From the NCBI GenBank assembly GCA_963969345.1, contig OZ017767.1:5112739-5176738 (forward strand): DNA of 64,000 nucleotides, in the 5' to 3' direction. A program made the translations under genes and the position numbers. The DNA comes from Turbatrix aceti (taxonomy: Eukaryota > Nematoda > Chromadorea > Rhabditida > Panagrolaimidae). Every line of letters begins with the position of its first letter. Positions within the stretch are counted from its first letter, which is position 1. Below the pieces are notes generated by a model, which worked only from the letters and a program-made list of their open reading frames with translations, had not been told where the DNA came from and did not search any database. Positions 22,701 through 32,062 of the stretch are shown one piece after another.

Positions 22701-25700
22701 AGAGGTCAGAAAGACGCGCACGCAGCTCTAGGCACTCCTCACGAAGATTCTCGTTCTCCTCGCGCAGACTTTCGTCGTTGGGCTTTTTGGCACCGGCCTC
22801 CATCATATTCCTGAGCTTGGCATTTGACATTTCGAGGTCCTGCATCCTGATCGTGTCGTAGGCATCCTTCGAGGCAGGTTGTCTCGATTGCTCTTTGAGA
22901 ACCTGGATCGCGTTCGCACTCTGCAGGTCCTCAATCAGGCGCTCGGCGGCCCTTATGCGAAGACGCATGTCAGCGATGACGGCCTCTTGCTGGGCGATGA
23001 TGGCTGTCTCGACATCGTTCGTGCCAGATAACTCCGCTGGTTTCGAGGCAGTGGATGACAGCATGAGGTCGGCGTTCGCCACGAGTTGCGCCTGGAGTTC
23101 TGTGCGCTGGGCTTCGAGCTTTTTGCAGCGTTCGCGTTCAACGGCAAGCTGACTGGACGCCTGGGCCGCTCGGTCAGAAGCGTGGTGTAGCTGGGTGCGG
23201 AGCAGAGGCAGCTCGTCGCTTTCGATTTTGTCGAGCTTGGCTTTGAATGCCTCTTTCGCCTGTTCGGAGTCATCGAGCGTGCGTTTGAGCAGGGAAATTT
23301 GGTCGTCGCGATCTTCGACTTTTTCAGTGAGATCCCGCATTGCTGAGATTTGGGCTGCGAGCTGGGATGCCAGATTATCTCTGCAAGAAAAAGAAAATAC
23401 GATAATTAAGTTGATGTTAATCGTGCCAAGACCCACCTCTCTTTCTTGATCTTCTCAGTTTCCGCCACAAAAGCGTCCAATTTAGCCGTAACTTGGTTGC
23501 GTTCACCCGCAACGACGTCCATGCGGAGCTGTAGATCGATGACCTTCTTCTCCAGGCTCTGATGCTTGTTCTCCCAGAAGAGCACAGTCGTGCGCTGTTC
23601 CTTGAGCCTTTTAAGCTCCCGGATAGCAAGGAATCTTCGCACGCATGACTGCGCCTTGACAATTGATCTGACGTAGCGAATCCTGTCACGCCGCACGAGG
23701 TAGCCCCGGAAGAAGCGTTGGATTGTGAGGGCGGCCTTCTCGAAGCGGAGGCGCATAAAGGCAAGTCTTGCGCGTCGGCCTCTGGCGAGAGCCTGCAGCC
23801 CGACGACTGCGCGGCGCATAGATTCGTAGCGCCGTCGAGCGAGGTAGCCTCGGATGACGGCTTGCAGACGGATGGCGAGGCGTTCTTTCCGCATGATCTC
23901 GAAGCGTCGACGGGCCAGCATGCCTCGGGTCGCGGCCTGCAGCAGAAGAACGCTGCGCTGGATTTGCAGGTACCTGCGACGTGCCGTGAATCGTCTCCAG
24001 GCACACTGGATCCGGATGGCGGCCCCGGCAAGGACGTCGTTGCGGCATTTTTCGAGCTTGGCTACTTGGCCGACTCTGAAGAACATTTTGGTCTTGCCGA
24101 GTTCGAATTGACCGGGCTGAAAGAAGAACAGTGTTAATTTTGATTTCTATCCAAAAAAAATAAAAACGAACCTCCAGCCACTTTTGGCACGCAAACTTGG
24201 CAAAGTTCTTTGGATTCTTCTTCCACATGTCCCCGCCCTCGGGGTACAGCACTTGATAGCGCCTGCCAAACTCGTCGTAAGCCCAGCGGGAAGGGAAGCC
24301 GGCTGCCGAGATTCGGACGGTCTCGAGAACTCCACATGCCCGGAGTTGCTGAATCGCCCGCTTCGGCTCGAAGTAGAAGCGGGATTTCTCGTCGTTCGGC
24401 TTGATGCACCGAACGTAGTGCGGCCTCGTCTTTGACAGCACGGCGATGAGTTGGCCCAGGGAATCCCGGAACTGGAAGGCGACTGTCTTCTTCCTCTTGG
24501 CTCCCGTGGACGAACTGGCCAGTTTCTCGCTGATGACTTCGCGCAGGAAACGCGAATTGGGACCTGCCAACGACGGCGAGGAGCTGCTCGTTAACGGTGT
24601 CCAGGTTCTTGTTGAGGAAGCCGTCCACTCGGTAGGACACGTCGGCAGCGAAGTGCTTGATGATAAAAGAGGAATCCTTGAACTTGGGCATCTGGAGGTG
24701 GGTTGACTTCTTCAGCGACGCGCAGTTGGCCATCTGCGTGAGCCATGAGGCGTCTGAGCCCCGGCCCGTTTTGCATTGTTCGTCGAGGTAGTCGATGACT
24801 CCGGGACGCGCTTCGATGAGGTCGATGCAGGGTTGGTTGTCGTAGAACTCGATGCGTACCCAGGTGATCTCTTCGCGCTCGTATTCGATCTGTTCGAGTT
24901 TGAACACGTGCTGAAAAAAATAATGCACAGTATGAATGATAAAAATTGGTAGAAAATCGATTTTCCGTTCGAGAAACAGCAAAAAAAACGGTTTTCCGTT
25001 CGAGAAACAGCAAAAAACAAACCTGATTGAACTGCTGCTGAAGTTTCTCGTTGGCATAGTTGATGCAGAACTGCTCGAAGCTGTTGATGTCGAACGTCTC
25101 GAAGCCATAGATGTCCAGAACGCCAATAAACTTGGGGGTCTTATCCCGCCGGCGTGTCTGTTCATGCTGATCGGCGAGCTGGTCGTTGATCTTGTTGACG
25201 ATCCAGTCGAAGAGACACGCATAGATCAGCTTGCTCAGCGCGTCCCTGTTCGTGGCGGCCTCGCGTGCGGTGAGCGGCTTCCGTATGGAATCGCCGACAG
25301 CCTTGATTTCTCGTTGAACGAGCCAGAGCTTGAGAGCGGAGGCGTCGAGGGCAAAGATGCGCTCCGAGCACAGATCGTTGATCGTCGCGAGGCACGATGA
25401 CCGCACAACCGACGAGTCGTTTGTCTCCTCGAAAGTGATGTTTCCGAGTTTCAGAACACCAGCGAGAATGCGCAGAATTTCTCTTTGTCGGGGTACATCG
25501 ATGTTGAGGACGTTCAGGGCCCCTACGAAGGCTTCAAAGTTCCGTCTGTCGTCTACGCCGCCGATTACGAGGTCTTCGCCCTGGTTCGTGTAGTTGTATT
25601 CTTCTGCTGGCTGGAGAGAAAGATCGGCGAGGAGTGGGTGGTTGTGGGAGGCGCACATCTCGTAGAACACGTGGTAGTTACGCTCGTGTTTGGCCTAAAA

Positions 25701-26604
25701 TGGCATACATGTTTTCCAGATACCTTTTACGCCAACACTTACCTGGAAAACGACTCTCGACTTCTCCAGAAGATAAGTCTTGACTTCGGCGCCGTTAATC
25801 GAAAACTTCTCCGCAAAGTTGATTTGAATGAATTTGCCGAAACGAGAACTGTTGTCGTTTCTGGTTGTCTTGGCGTTACCGATAGACTCCATGATAGGGT
25901 TGCTGGCCAGAACACGGGCCTCGATGGACGTCGTGGGCTGGGACGCTGTGCCGGGTGAAGCGGCGACGTTGGCGAGGAAGCGCATAACGTGTTTCGCGGA
26001 AACGGTCTTTCCAGCTCCAGACTCGCCGGAGACGATGACCGACTGGTTCTGCTCGAACTCTCGCATGTGGTAGTAGGCCTCGGAGGCGATGGCGTAGATG
26101 TGGGGGTCCAAGTCCGACCTGCATTGGCTCCCGGCGCTGCCGTAAATCTGAAAAACCAAAAAAAAGGTGAATGCACGCGTGGAACCAAAACTCACGCTCA
26201 TAAGATCCCCATTGTAAAAATGTGGACAATCAGCGTAGGGATTGATGGCGACGAGCACGATTCCACAATAAGTATAAATTTTCTCCTGGTCCTCAAATCG
26301 AAATCTAAGATTATGTAAAACGGCGGGTTCATGGAGATAACTGAGTGCCGTTAGGTCGTCCTTGCCAATGAGGATGTCGGGATTGGCGAGAAAGGGCAGC
26401 CGATCAGGGATCGATCTTCTGTTCCATCTCTTCGCCAGCACGTGCGCCTTCCAGGTGCAGCAGTCTCAGCGTCGTCGAAGAGAACGTCAAGTCATGCTGG
26501 AGCTGTGCTTTGATCCAGACGTGGTCCGGGTCGCGGAGCCAGACTTTGCACCCCGCCTTGAAGTTTTCCAGCGGATATGGAAGTCCGCGGCCGAGAGTTG
26601 CCAT
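16789..26604 (-). CDS. myosin V (hum-2/didum homolog): Myosin V heavy chain (unconventional class V myosin)
   Basis: This actin motor carries vesicles and organelles. Exons: 26604-26196, 26147-25743, 25694-25023, 24910-24172, 24116-23437, 23380-22532, 22452-22377, 18260-17883, 17826-17312, 17266-16966 and 16917-16789, about 1,716 residues against the usual 1,800. Domains in order: SH3-like start, motor (about 60-765) with P-loop [13 protein letters not shown], switch [17 protein letters not shown] and switch [11 protein letters not shown], six IQ motifs (about 769-900), a coiled coil (about 910-1290) and the cargo-binding DIL domain (about 1300-1716). A TTTCAG acceptor lies 27 nt before the ATG. 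Two single-base frame shifts interrupt the motor frame, near 26410 (after the codons for KIDP) and near 24567 (after LLAVV). Each is corrected by dropping one base. The rest of the gene is clean, so sequence error is the likely cause. Confidence 0.96.
18551..19359 (-). CDS. Possible nested gene: small acidic tail-anchored membrane protein
   Basis: The gene lies inside the 4.1 kb myosin V intron on the same strand. Proposed exons are 19359-19144, 18931-18765 and 18704-18551, with consistent phases and 178 residues. The last 60-nt intron is itself in frame, so retaining it gives 198 residues. The start has a good context (AGAATGG). The first 72 residues are acidic and include [14 protein letters not shown], which resembles the FFAT motif that binds ER VAP proteins: an acidic tract followed by E-Y-F-D. 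The C-terminus is a single hydrophobic segment, [19 protein letters not shown], with only a few residues after it, as in tail-anchored proteins. I do not recognise the family. It might instead be an artefact of open intron sequence, but matching phases, start context and a clean membrane segment argue for a real gene. Confidence 0.5.
19360..22376. other. Rest of the large myosin V intron
   Basis: This is the upstream part of the intron between the coiled-coil exon ending at 22377 and the DIL exon starting at 18260. It would hold the promoter of the nested gene if that gene is real. I see no further exon with matching phase. A TATAAAA sequence at about 20323 on the plus strand has no convincing gene behind it. 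The intron's donor is the unusual GTTGGT. Confidence 0.5.
24961..25017. repeat. Two-copy tandem repeat in a myosin V intron
   Basis: A segment of about 26 nt beginning TTTTCCGTTCGAGAAACAGC occurs twice, 31 nt apart, within the intron between 25023 and 24910. The copies are almost identical, so the duplication is recent. No function is apparent. Confidence 0.8.
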
Positions 26605-26631
26605 GACTCTGGCGGTTTGGACTCGACAACC

Positions 26632-29600
26632 CTGAAACGGACGACGTGGGAGTAGGTGCAAAAACATTCCCGCGAGAACAATGGTAGACACCCGCGAAGG
26701 AAAATACAAACAACTCGATAACAAAACCAAAGTTTTCTGAACGAAGGAAATCAATTTAAAAAAATCAAGTTTGCGTAAACGAACACCTGAACGACAACAC
26801 CGAATCTGCAGTTAACCATGCTTCATTGAAGCCGTATACCGGCAGTATGAAGCCAAGAAATCATGTTTGCACTACTCAAGGCCTCATAAAAAGCATTTCA
26901 AACAAGGACACGGGAATCAGGGCAAAAAGCAAGCAAAAAAAAGTGAACCCAAAGTTTGCACAGTGACTGTGCTCCAAAAAGTTCTTTAAAAAAAATTGAT
27001 GTGAGCTTTGTTTCACCTTTTGCAAGCTGGGAATCAAGAACAGAAGTGAAAAGATGGTCAAGTCAGTCAGAGCGTTTCCAAAAATAAAGCGAGTTTAGCA
27101 CCAAAGCCTCAAGAGCACCCCCGCCGGGTACGGAGTCGATGGGCTCGAGTGCGATCTCTCCGAGGACTAAGCTCCCCGGTCCTCGGTCACGGATGACGCA
27201 AAAGCGACTTCAAAAGGGGGGATGAGGGCAGGCGGGGAGAGGGAACCTCAAAAAGTCGTCGCAGACAGGGCAACTTGAATTCAAATCCACGGAAACCAGC
27301 ACGAAGTTAGAAGCCTGGGGAGCATCCAATTATGTATCTAGCACGGAAGAAAACATCAAAGCGCACGTGAAGACCAATTCAGTCGGCTGTTGACGTTTTA
27401 TTTGTTTCCTGATTATCACCTGCGCCTGTGAAAATCATTTATCACACCGCTGCTGCAGGCAGAGCAAGCCTGGACATATGGGTAGCTTGTTTGGGGTAGG
27501 GGAAAGCGCTGATCGATTACAGGACGGGTCCGACGACGTGCGGAAACAGCACAGCCTTCCGACGATGGAAGTACAACACCTCATCGTTGTCATACGATTT
27601 TGCACACACCAAAACAAATTCATGACCGCTCCTTGTTTCCTTCTCCCCTGAAGTAGAATACATATTTCGCTCCGTTCCACGATGACCACAACCCTGCGCA
27701 GGCCGGCCGGCCACCGTGGTAATACAATAATCCGAGAAGAGAACGCGACAGAGCCCGGTCGTAAAACTGCGTGAATCGATCTCAGGCGCAAACCAAACCC
27801 TTAACCACACCCTTTCCGGGCCATGATAACGCAGATCCCCCCGCTCGCGAGTTTTTGAAGGACAGGAACGTTGCACAGGTAAGATGACTCACGCGGGGGT
27901 CCGGTGAAACGTACAATCGACAGAGGACCAGACAGGAGCAGTTTTTTGTGGACGAAACGACAACAAAGAAGAAAAATAGCCATCTCAGAGTCAAGGTGAA
28001 GTGGTACAAAAAATTGGGCAACTAAGGATCGTGTCATTGAAAGGATACTACGTCGTCGTCATCTTCGCCCCGGTCAAAGCTATTACGGGATAATTACACC
28101 GCCGATGCGGAGAAGTTCATCATTGTTGGATCACGCAGGTCCTCGAGCTCATCTGGGCGCTCATAAAGCCAATCAAAAATCAATGGTTTCTACGAAAATT
28201 GATGCCACAGGGAAGACAAAAGGCACAAATCATGGTGTGCAGGGCGGTGACATCGAATCGAATGGTTTGTTCAAAGATGCAATTGCAAAGGCAACAAAAA
28301 AAGTGCACGGTGTAGTACACGCTCTCGCGTATAAGCCCTTCATCGCCGACGCGTGCTCGCTCCGCTGTTGACAACGTTGTCACGTCGGGCGTAAAAAATA
28401 CAACATAGCGAAACCACAAACGATGGTTAATCGCGTGTCACCGACTTGTTCGGATTCAAAAAAAACGCGAGGATTTTTGAAAACGGGGACGGGATGAACA
28501 GGGGTCACGGAACGACACCGCTTTGACCGCGGAGCACGTAAGAGTGACTCAGTCAGTCAGATGACGCCGCTGGTGATCATCCATAAAGACAAACTACCCG
28601 CCTGACTATGCAAGGGTCCAGGGGGGCAGAAACTTGAGCAAGACTGTTTTTGGCGAGTCTGAACTCGTTCGTTCTGCGAAGGAAAGCCGATGCGCCACCG
28701 TGTCTCGAACAAAAACCAGAAAAAATTTGACACCACGGTGTCCATTACCGCGGTCGGTCAAAAAGTTCCAAAACGCATCTCCAAAGTTGGAAATTGTATG
28801 CAAGGCAGGAAAAAAACCTTTTGCGGGAGTCGGAAACAAAAATTGGGCTACAAAGGTTCCGTATGTGCAAGGTGAAGCAGTGAATGCCCTGCGGTCAGGC
28901 GGTCATCCATCGTCACCTCGCCAGTCGGTGTGACGCGCAAACAGAAAAGCAAACAACCCGCTCGCCAGGACGGGTTACCGGGTGGCGGTCAGCTACCGAG
29001 CGTACCACTGAGGGGAAAGATCTCGCAAATCAATAGCCCAAAGAAGAAGAAGAAGCAAAAAGAACAAAACATCAGCTTGAGTGAATTTGACAACAAGGAC
29101 CACAGCCCGAAGTGGCCACAAAAATCCCATCCCGCATGCAAACAGGTCCGTGCCGCACGCCACCGCCGCCCTTCCTAGCACGGCACCCGGGTAAATTGAG
29201 TGCCGGGAAGGAGGACGAGAACGGGAAGGGCAACCAGGTGGCAGACAGGTTTCAAATAGAAGAGCAAACAAACGGTTCCCGCCGGGTCAGCAGGCATGAA
29301 GTCTAGGAAGGGCGCCTCATCAAGGCCCATTGAATTCAACAGTCGCCGCTAAACCACAAACCGCAGAGATCTCAAACAAGATTAAGACGCCATCCGCGGC
29401 GCTGTGTACAATCAATTACGCAGCCGGATACGCACGAGGCGGGCGACAAGACCTGTTGGCATCGGGCTGTAGCCGCTGTTGGTTAATCAAAGTCCATTGA
29501 CGGCTCGTCCGTTCCTCGTTTATTTTGCGAGGACACTCGAAGAGCACGCGCATCCAATTCGATTAACTGCTAAACGCTAAACGGGAGGACGCCGGGCTTG

Positions 29601-30433
29601 ACTCGTCTCGAACCATGCCAAAGAGACCGCTACGCAGCCAAATCATCATCGATCGTGCACGGTGCAACGGAACAGCATCGATCGTGCCCGCCCGATGAGG
29701 GCGCAAGGGGCTGTCGTCCGTCAAAGGTGCACTTGCAGAACCAAAACGCCTGGAGTGCGCGGCAGCGGAAAATAGACGAAAAAGCGCGGGCGCGTGTCCG
29801 GAAACCAGAAAGCGACAGCCCTCAAAGTCTTCTGCGTCCAGCTGCGGAGTTTACGAATTTCGAAAGTCGTAATAAGGTACTATTTGTGTGTTCACAACAA
29901 CAAAAAATACACGAAAGAGATCCGGGAGGAGAGAGGCGTGTGCTGGCAATGCGGACTCGTCTCGCGCAGAGTCAGTCAGTCACCTGGGCCTGACTGAGCA
30001 GTCGGATTTTATTTAGCGCGCATTTGCACTCGGCAGCCATGGTGATCGTCAGCGCGTCGGGGGACTTGAAGAACGGCACGTTGCTCCTACAAGGACAGGA
30101 CAGTGCGCAGCATAAAATGACTTAAATTTCGTTAAAACCACTGTCATGTGAGGTCAGCGAAAATTCCTTCCTCGACCGCGCATAAATTACATTAGGCAGG
30201 TCAGGATGAGTAAGAGCAATTTTTCCGGAAGATGACAGCTCAAATTGGCCAACACCGGCAAAGTGCTTAGACGCGGGCCGCAAAAAAAAGCAGCAACAAT
30301 GGTCACCGCCGCTGCTGTCTCTAGCGGGTTGTTATCGGCCGGGCCCGAATCCTGAGAGGTGCAGCGTCATGCTGCACACGCGCTCCCGCGATTGATCGCC
30401 CGATACCGCTCGCACTCGATCAGCTGCATCGGC
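26632..30433. other. 3.8 kb without a recognised gene
   Basis: This is the divergent upstream region between myosin V (minus) and the four-pass membrane protein gene (plus). The acceptor TTTCAG at 26632-26634 starts the myosin exon and could be a 5' UTR intron or a trans-splice site. I see no coding exons, tRNA or clear mobile element in the remainder. Confidence 0.5.
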
Positions 30434-30505
30434 ATGGAAGTCCTGCGTCAAGCTTCGACAAAATTCGATGAAGCCTTCACCAGCTTCGCTCTTCGCGTCG
30501 ATAAC
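30434..30505 (+). other. Possible alternative first exon of the four-pass membrane protein gene
   Basis: An ATG opens 24 codons that end at a strong donor (GTAAGT) in phase 0. An acceptor, CTCTTGCAG, ends at 30837, inside the longer first exon, also in phase 0. Splicing between them replaces the first 19 residues with MEVLRQASTKFDEAFTSFAL and four more. The fit of phase and splice signals is good, but there is no other support. Confidence 0.4.
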
Positions 30506-30780
30506 GTAAGTATCGTTCGGGCGTCGTTTTAAAAAAAGGGGCAAAAAACTAATTTTTTGAAACAGAACAACGCAAAGCTTTTTTTGTGGGACTGGTGCTA
30601 GTGCAATGATACTTTTCATAAATTTTCAAGCGCCTTTTACCGGCTATTACGAAGGTGCTCGCTCGAAAATTCAAGCCCTGCGTTGACAAATAAATAAATT
30701 CCGTTCGGCAACGCGTTCTCGAAAAAATTCGTTTGTTGAACGAGCAAAACAATGAAAAAAAAGGTGTTGCGGAGCCTGAG

Positions 30781-31561
30781 ATGTCGAGACAAACCTGCAC
30801 GCATGCATCGTACCACGACAATTCCGGGCTCTTGCAGGTCATGCACCGGCGCTCGCTGATGGACGTGCCATCGAGGCCGTGGACCGTGTTTCTCGTGTGC
30901 ATCTGTGTGCACCCGATTTGCGCGACGGCGGCGGCGATAATGAGTGTCACGTGTTTCTACCTCGGCTCGCAGTACTCCTACATGTACCTCAACGTCAACT
31001 GCGGCAACGGCATGGCCACTTGGGTCGCCATTGCCAATGTGGTAGGTGCTGAAGTTGTCGGAGGGAAATGTGAGCGCCTCCGTTGCAGCTCACCGCCTTC
31101 ACGGGAATCAACGCGAGGATGGACCTGCTCGCGGTGTGGAAGGCGTTCCTCCATTTCCTCTTCGTCTGCCTGGTGACCGTCTACAACATCTGCGCCGTCG
31201 TCGACGCTTCTGTCTCGATAGGTCAGTGGACGTGGTGGGCAGCGCATCCTCGGGCGGAGCCCAACTGGCCGCGAGTGTTCATCTGGATCGATTCCGTCAT
31301 CATCGTGCTCCTCTCGCTCAACCGTGAGTCGCTCTCGTTTTCGGCACGCTCATAGTATAAGACTCTTGATGTTTTGCAGTGCTCATCTGCATCGTGATGC
31401 TCGTCATTCATATCGTGTACCACCGCAACTGGTTCGATCTCAGCTCTTCTTGGCTTTGGTGGCAGCGCCCGCAGAGAACCCCAGTGCTATCAGCGGCGTC
31501 CTCGGAAACACCGATCGTGGCAGCGGTGCTCGTGCCTCCCGAAGAGCCCACGGCACCGTAA
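30781..31561 (+). CDS. Four-pass membrane protein of unknown family
   Basis: Exons 30781-31041, 31089-31323 and 31380-31561 join in phases 0 and 1 to give 225 residues. Hydrophobic segments suggest four membrane passes: around VFLVCICVHPICATAAAI, around ATWVAIANVLTAF, around FLHFLFVCLVTVYNICAV, and around VFIWIDSVIIVLLSLN running into the last exon. There is a short Pro-rich tail. The layout resembles nematode tetraspan proteins of unknown role; I cannot name a family. The first in-frame ATG after a stop at 30691 is at 30781. A different first exon at 30434-30505 could instead join at the acceptor before 30838, giving 230 residues. An AATAAA at 31607-31612 follows the stop. A degenerate copy of the last exon lies at 31890-31951. 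Confidence 0.62.
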
Positions 31562-31606
31562 AAGTAATTTATTGTTAACGTAGCAAAGGAACTATTACAT
31601 TTTGTA

Positions 31607-31612
31607 AATAAA
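31607..31612 (+). terminator. Polyadenylation signal AATAAA for the four-pass membrane protein gene
   Basis: This is a perfect AATAAA 46 nt past the stop codon at 31559-31561 and directly before the minisatellite array. Confidence 0.6.
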
Positions 31613-31889
31613 ATTTTTATAAACACTATTTTGTTATTTTGGGTGATCAGTATTTTGTGAGTAATACTTTTTCCAACGCTATTTTGTTACTTTTCGTGAT
31701 CAAAATTTTGTGAATAACACTTTTTCGACGTTATCTTGTTACTTTTTGTCTTCAGGATTTTGGAAGTAACATTTTTCTGGCGTTATTTTGTTACGTCTTG
31801 CAACCAAATTTTTTGGGAGTAGCGTTTTCTTCAAAGCTATTTTGTTACTCCTGGGCTCGCCAATCTAGCGTATTCTCGTTGTTTTGCAG

Positions 31890-31951
31890 TGCTCGTCATC
31901 CACATCGTGTCCCCAGAAACACCGATAGTGTCCCCGAAAATCTCTCCGTAA
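31890..31951 (+). other. Potential alternative last exon made by duplication
   Basis: This is the duplicated copy of the last exon. It keeps a T-rich acceptor (GTTGTTTTGCAG) and an open frame in the same phase as the original: 2 nt plus 20 codons, ending in TAA at 31949-31951. Relative to the original it has lost several blocks, yet the frame is open from acceptor to stop. Splicing from the donor at 31323 to this exon would shorten the fourth membrane segment and replace the tail. It could be a chance remnant. Confidence 0.4.
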
Positions 31952-31957
31952 AAGTAA

Positions 31958-31963
31958 TTTATT
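31958..31963 (-). terminator. Probable syndapin polyadenylation signal, inside the duplicated segment
   Basis: On the minus strand this reads AATAAA, 100 nt past the syndapin stop at 32063. It lies in the duplicated copy of the neighbouring gene's 3' end. The duplication may therefore have supplied the signal. Confidence 0.5.
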
Positions 31964-32062
31964 GCAAACGTAGCAGATGCGCTATCTACAACCAAGTGCA
32001 AAACTCAGGTCATTACAAAAAACGTTCACTGGCGGTCCTGGATGCGAAGGGGTTGTTGGTGG

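Larger units (their letters stand above)
31371..31985. repeat. Locus A: minisatellite array bracketed by copies of the membrane-gene 3' end
   Basis: The array occupies about 31622-31850 and holds four to five units of about 52 nt. Each unit contains CTATTTTGTTACTTTT, then GTGATCAAAATTTTGTG, then a T-run. Left of it lies the true last exon with its acceptor and 3' end (31371-31600). Right of it (about 31863-31985) lies a diverged second copy of the same segment with internal deletions: the acceptor TGTTTTGCAGTGCTC, the GAAACACCGAT block and the CCGTAAAAGTAATTTATTG stop region all recur in order. The same arrangement is seen at 33038-33672 and 43580-43968. Confidence 0.85.

Noticed and set aside
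24560..24572. An 11-nt GT-AG micro-intron to explain the second myosin frame shift
   Set aside because: Removing 11 nt shifts the frame the wrong way, and such an intron is far too short to splice.
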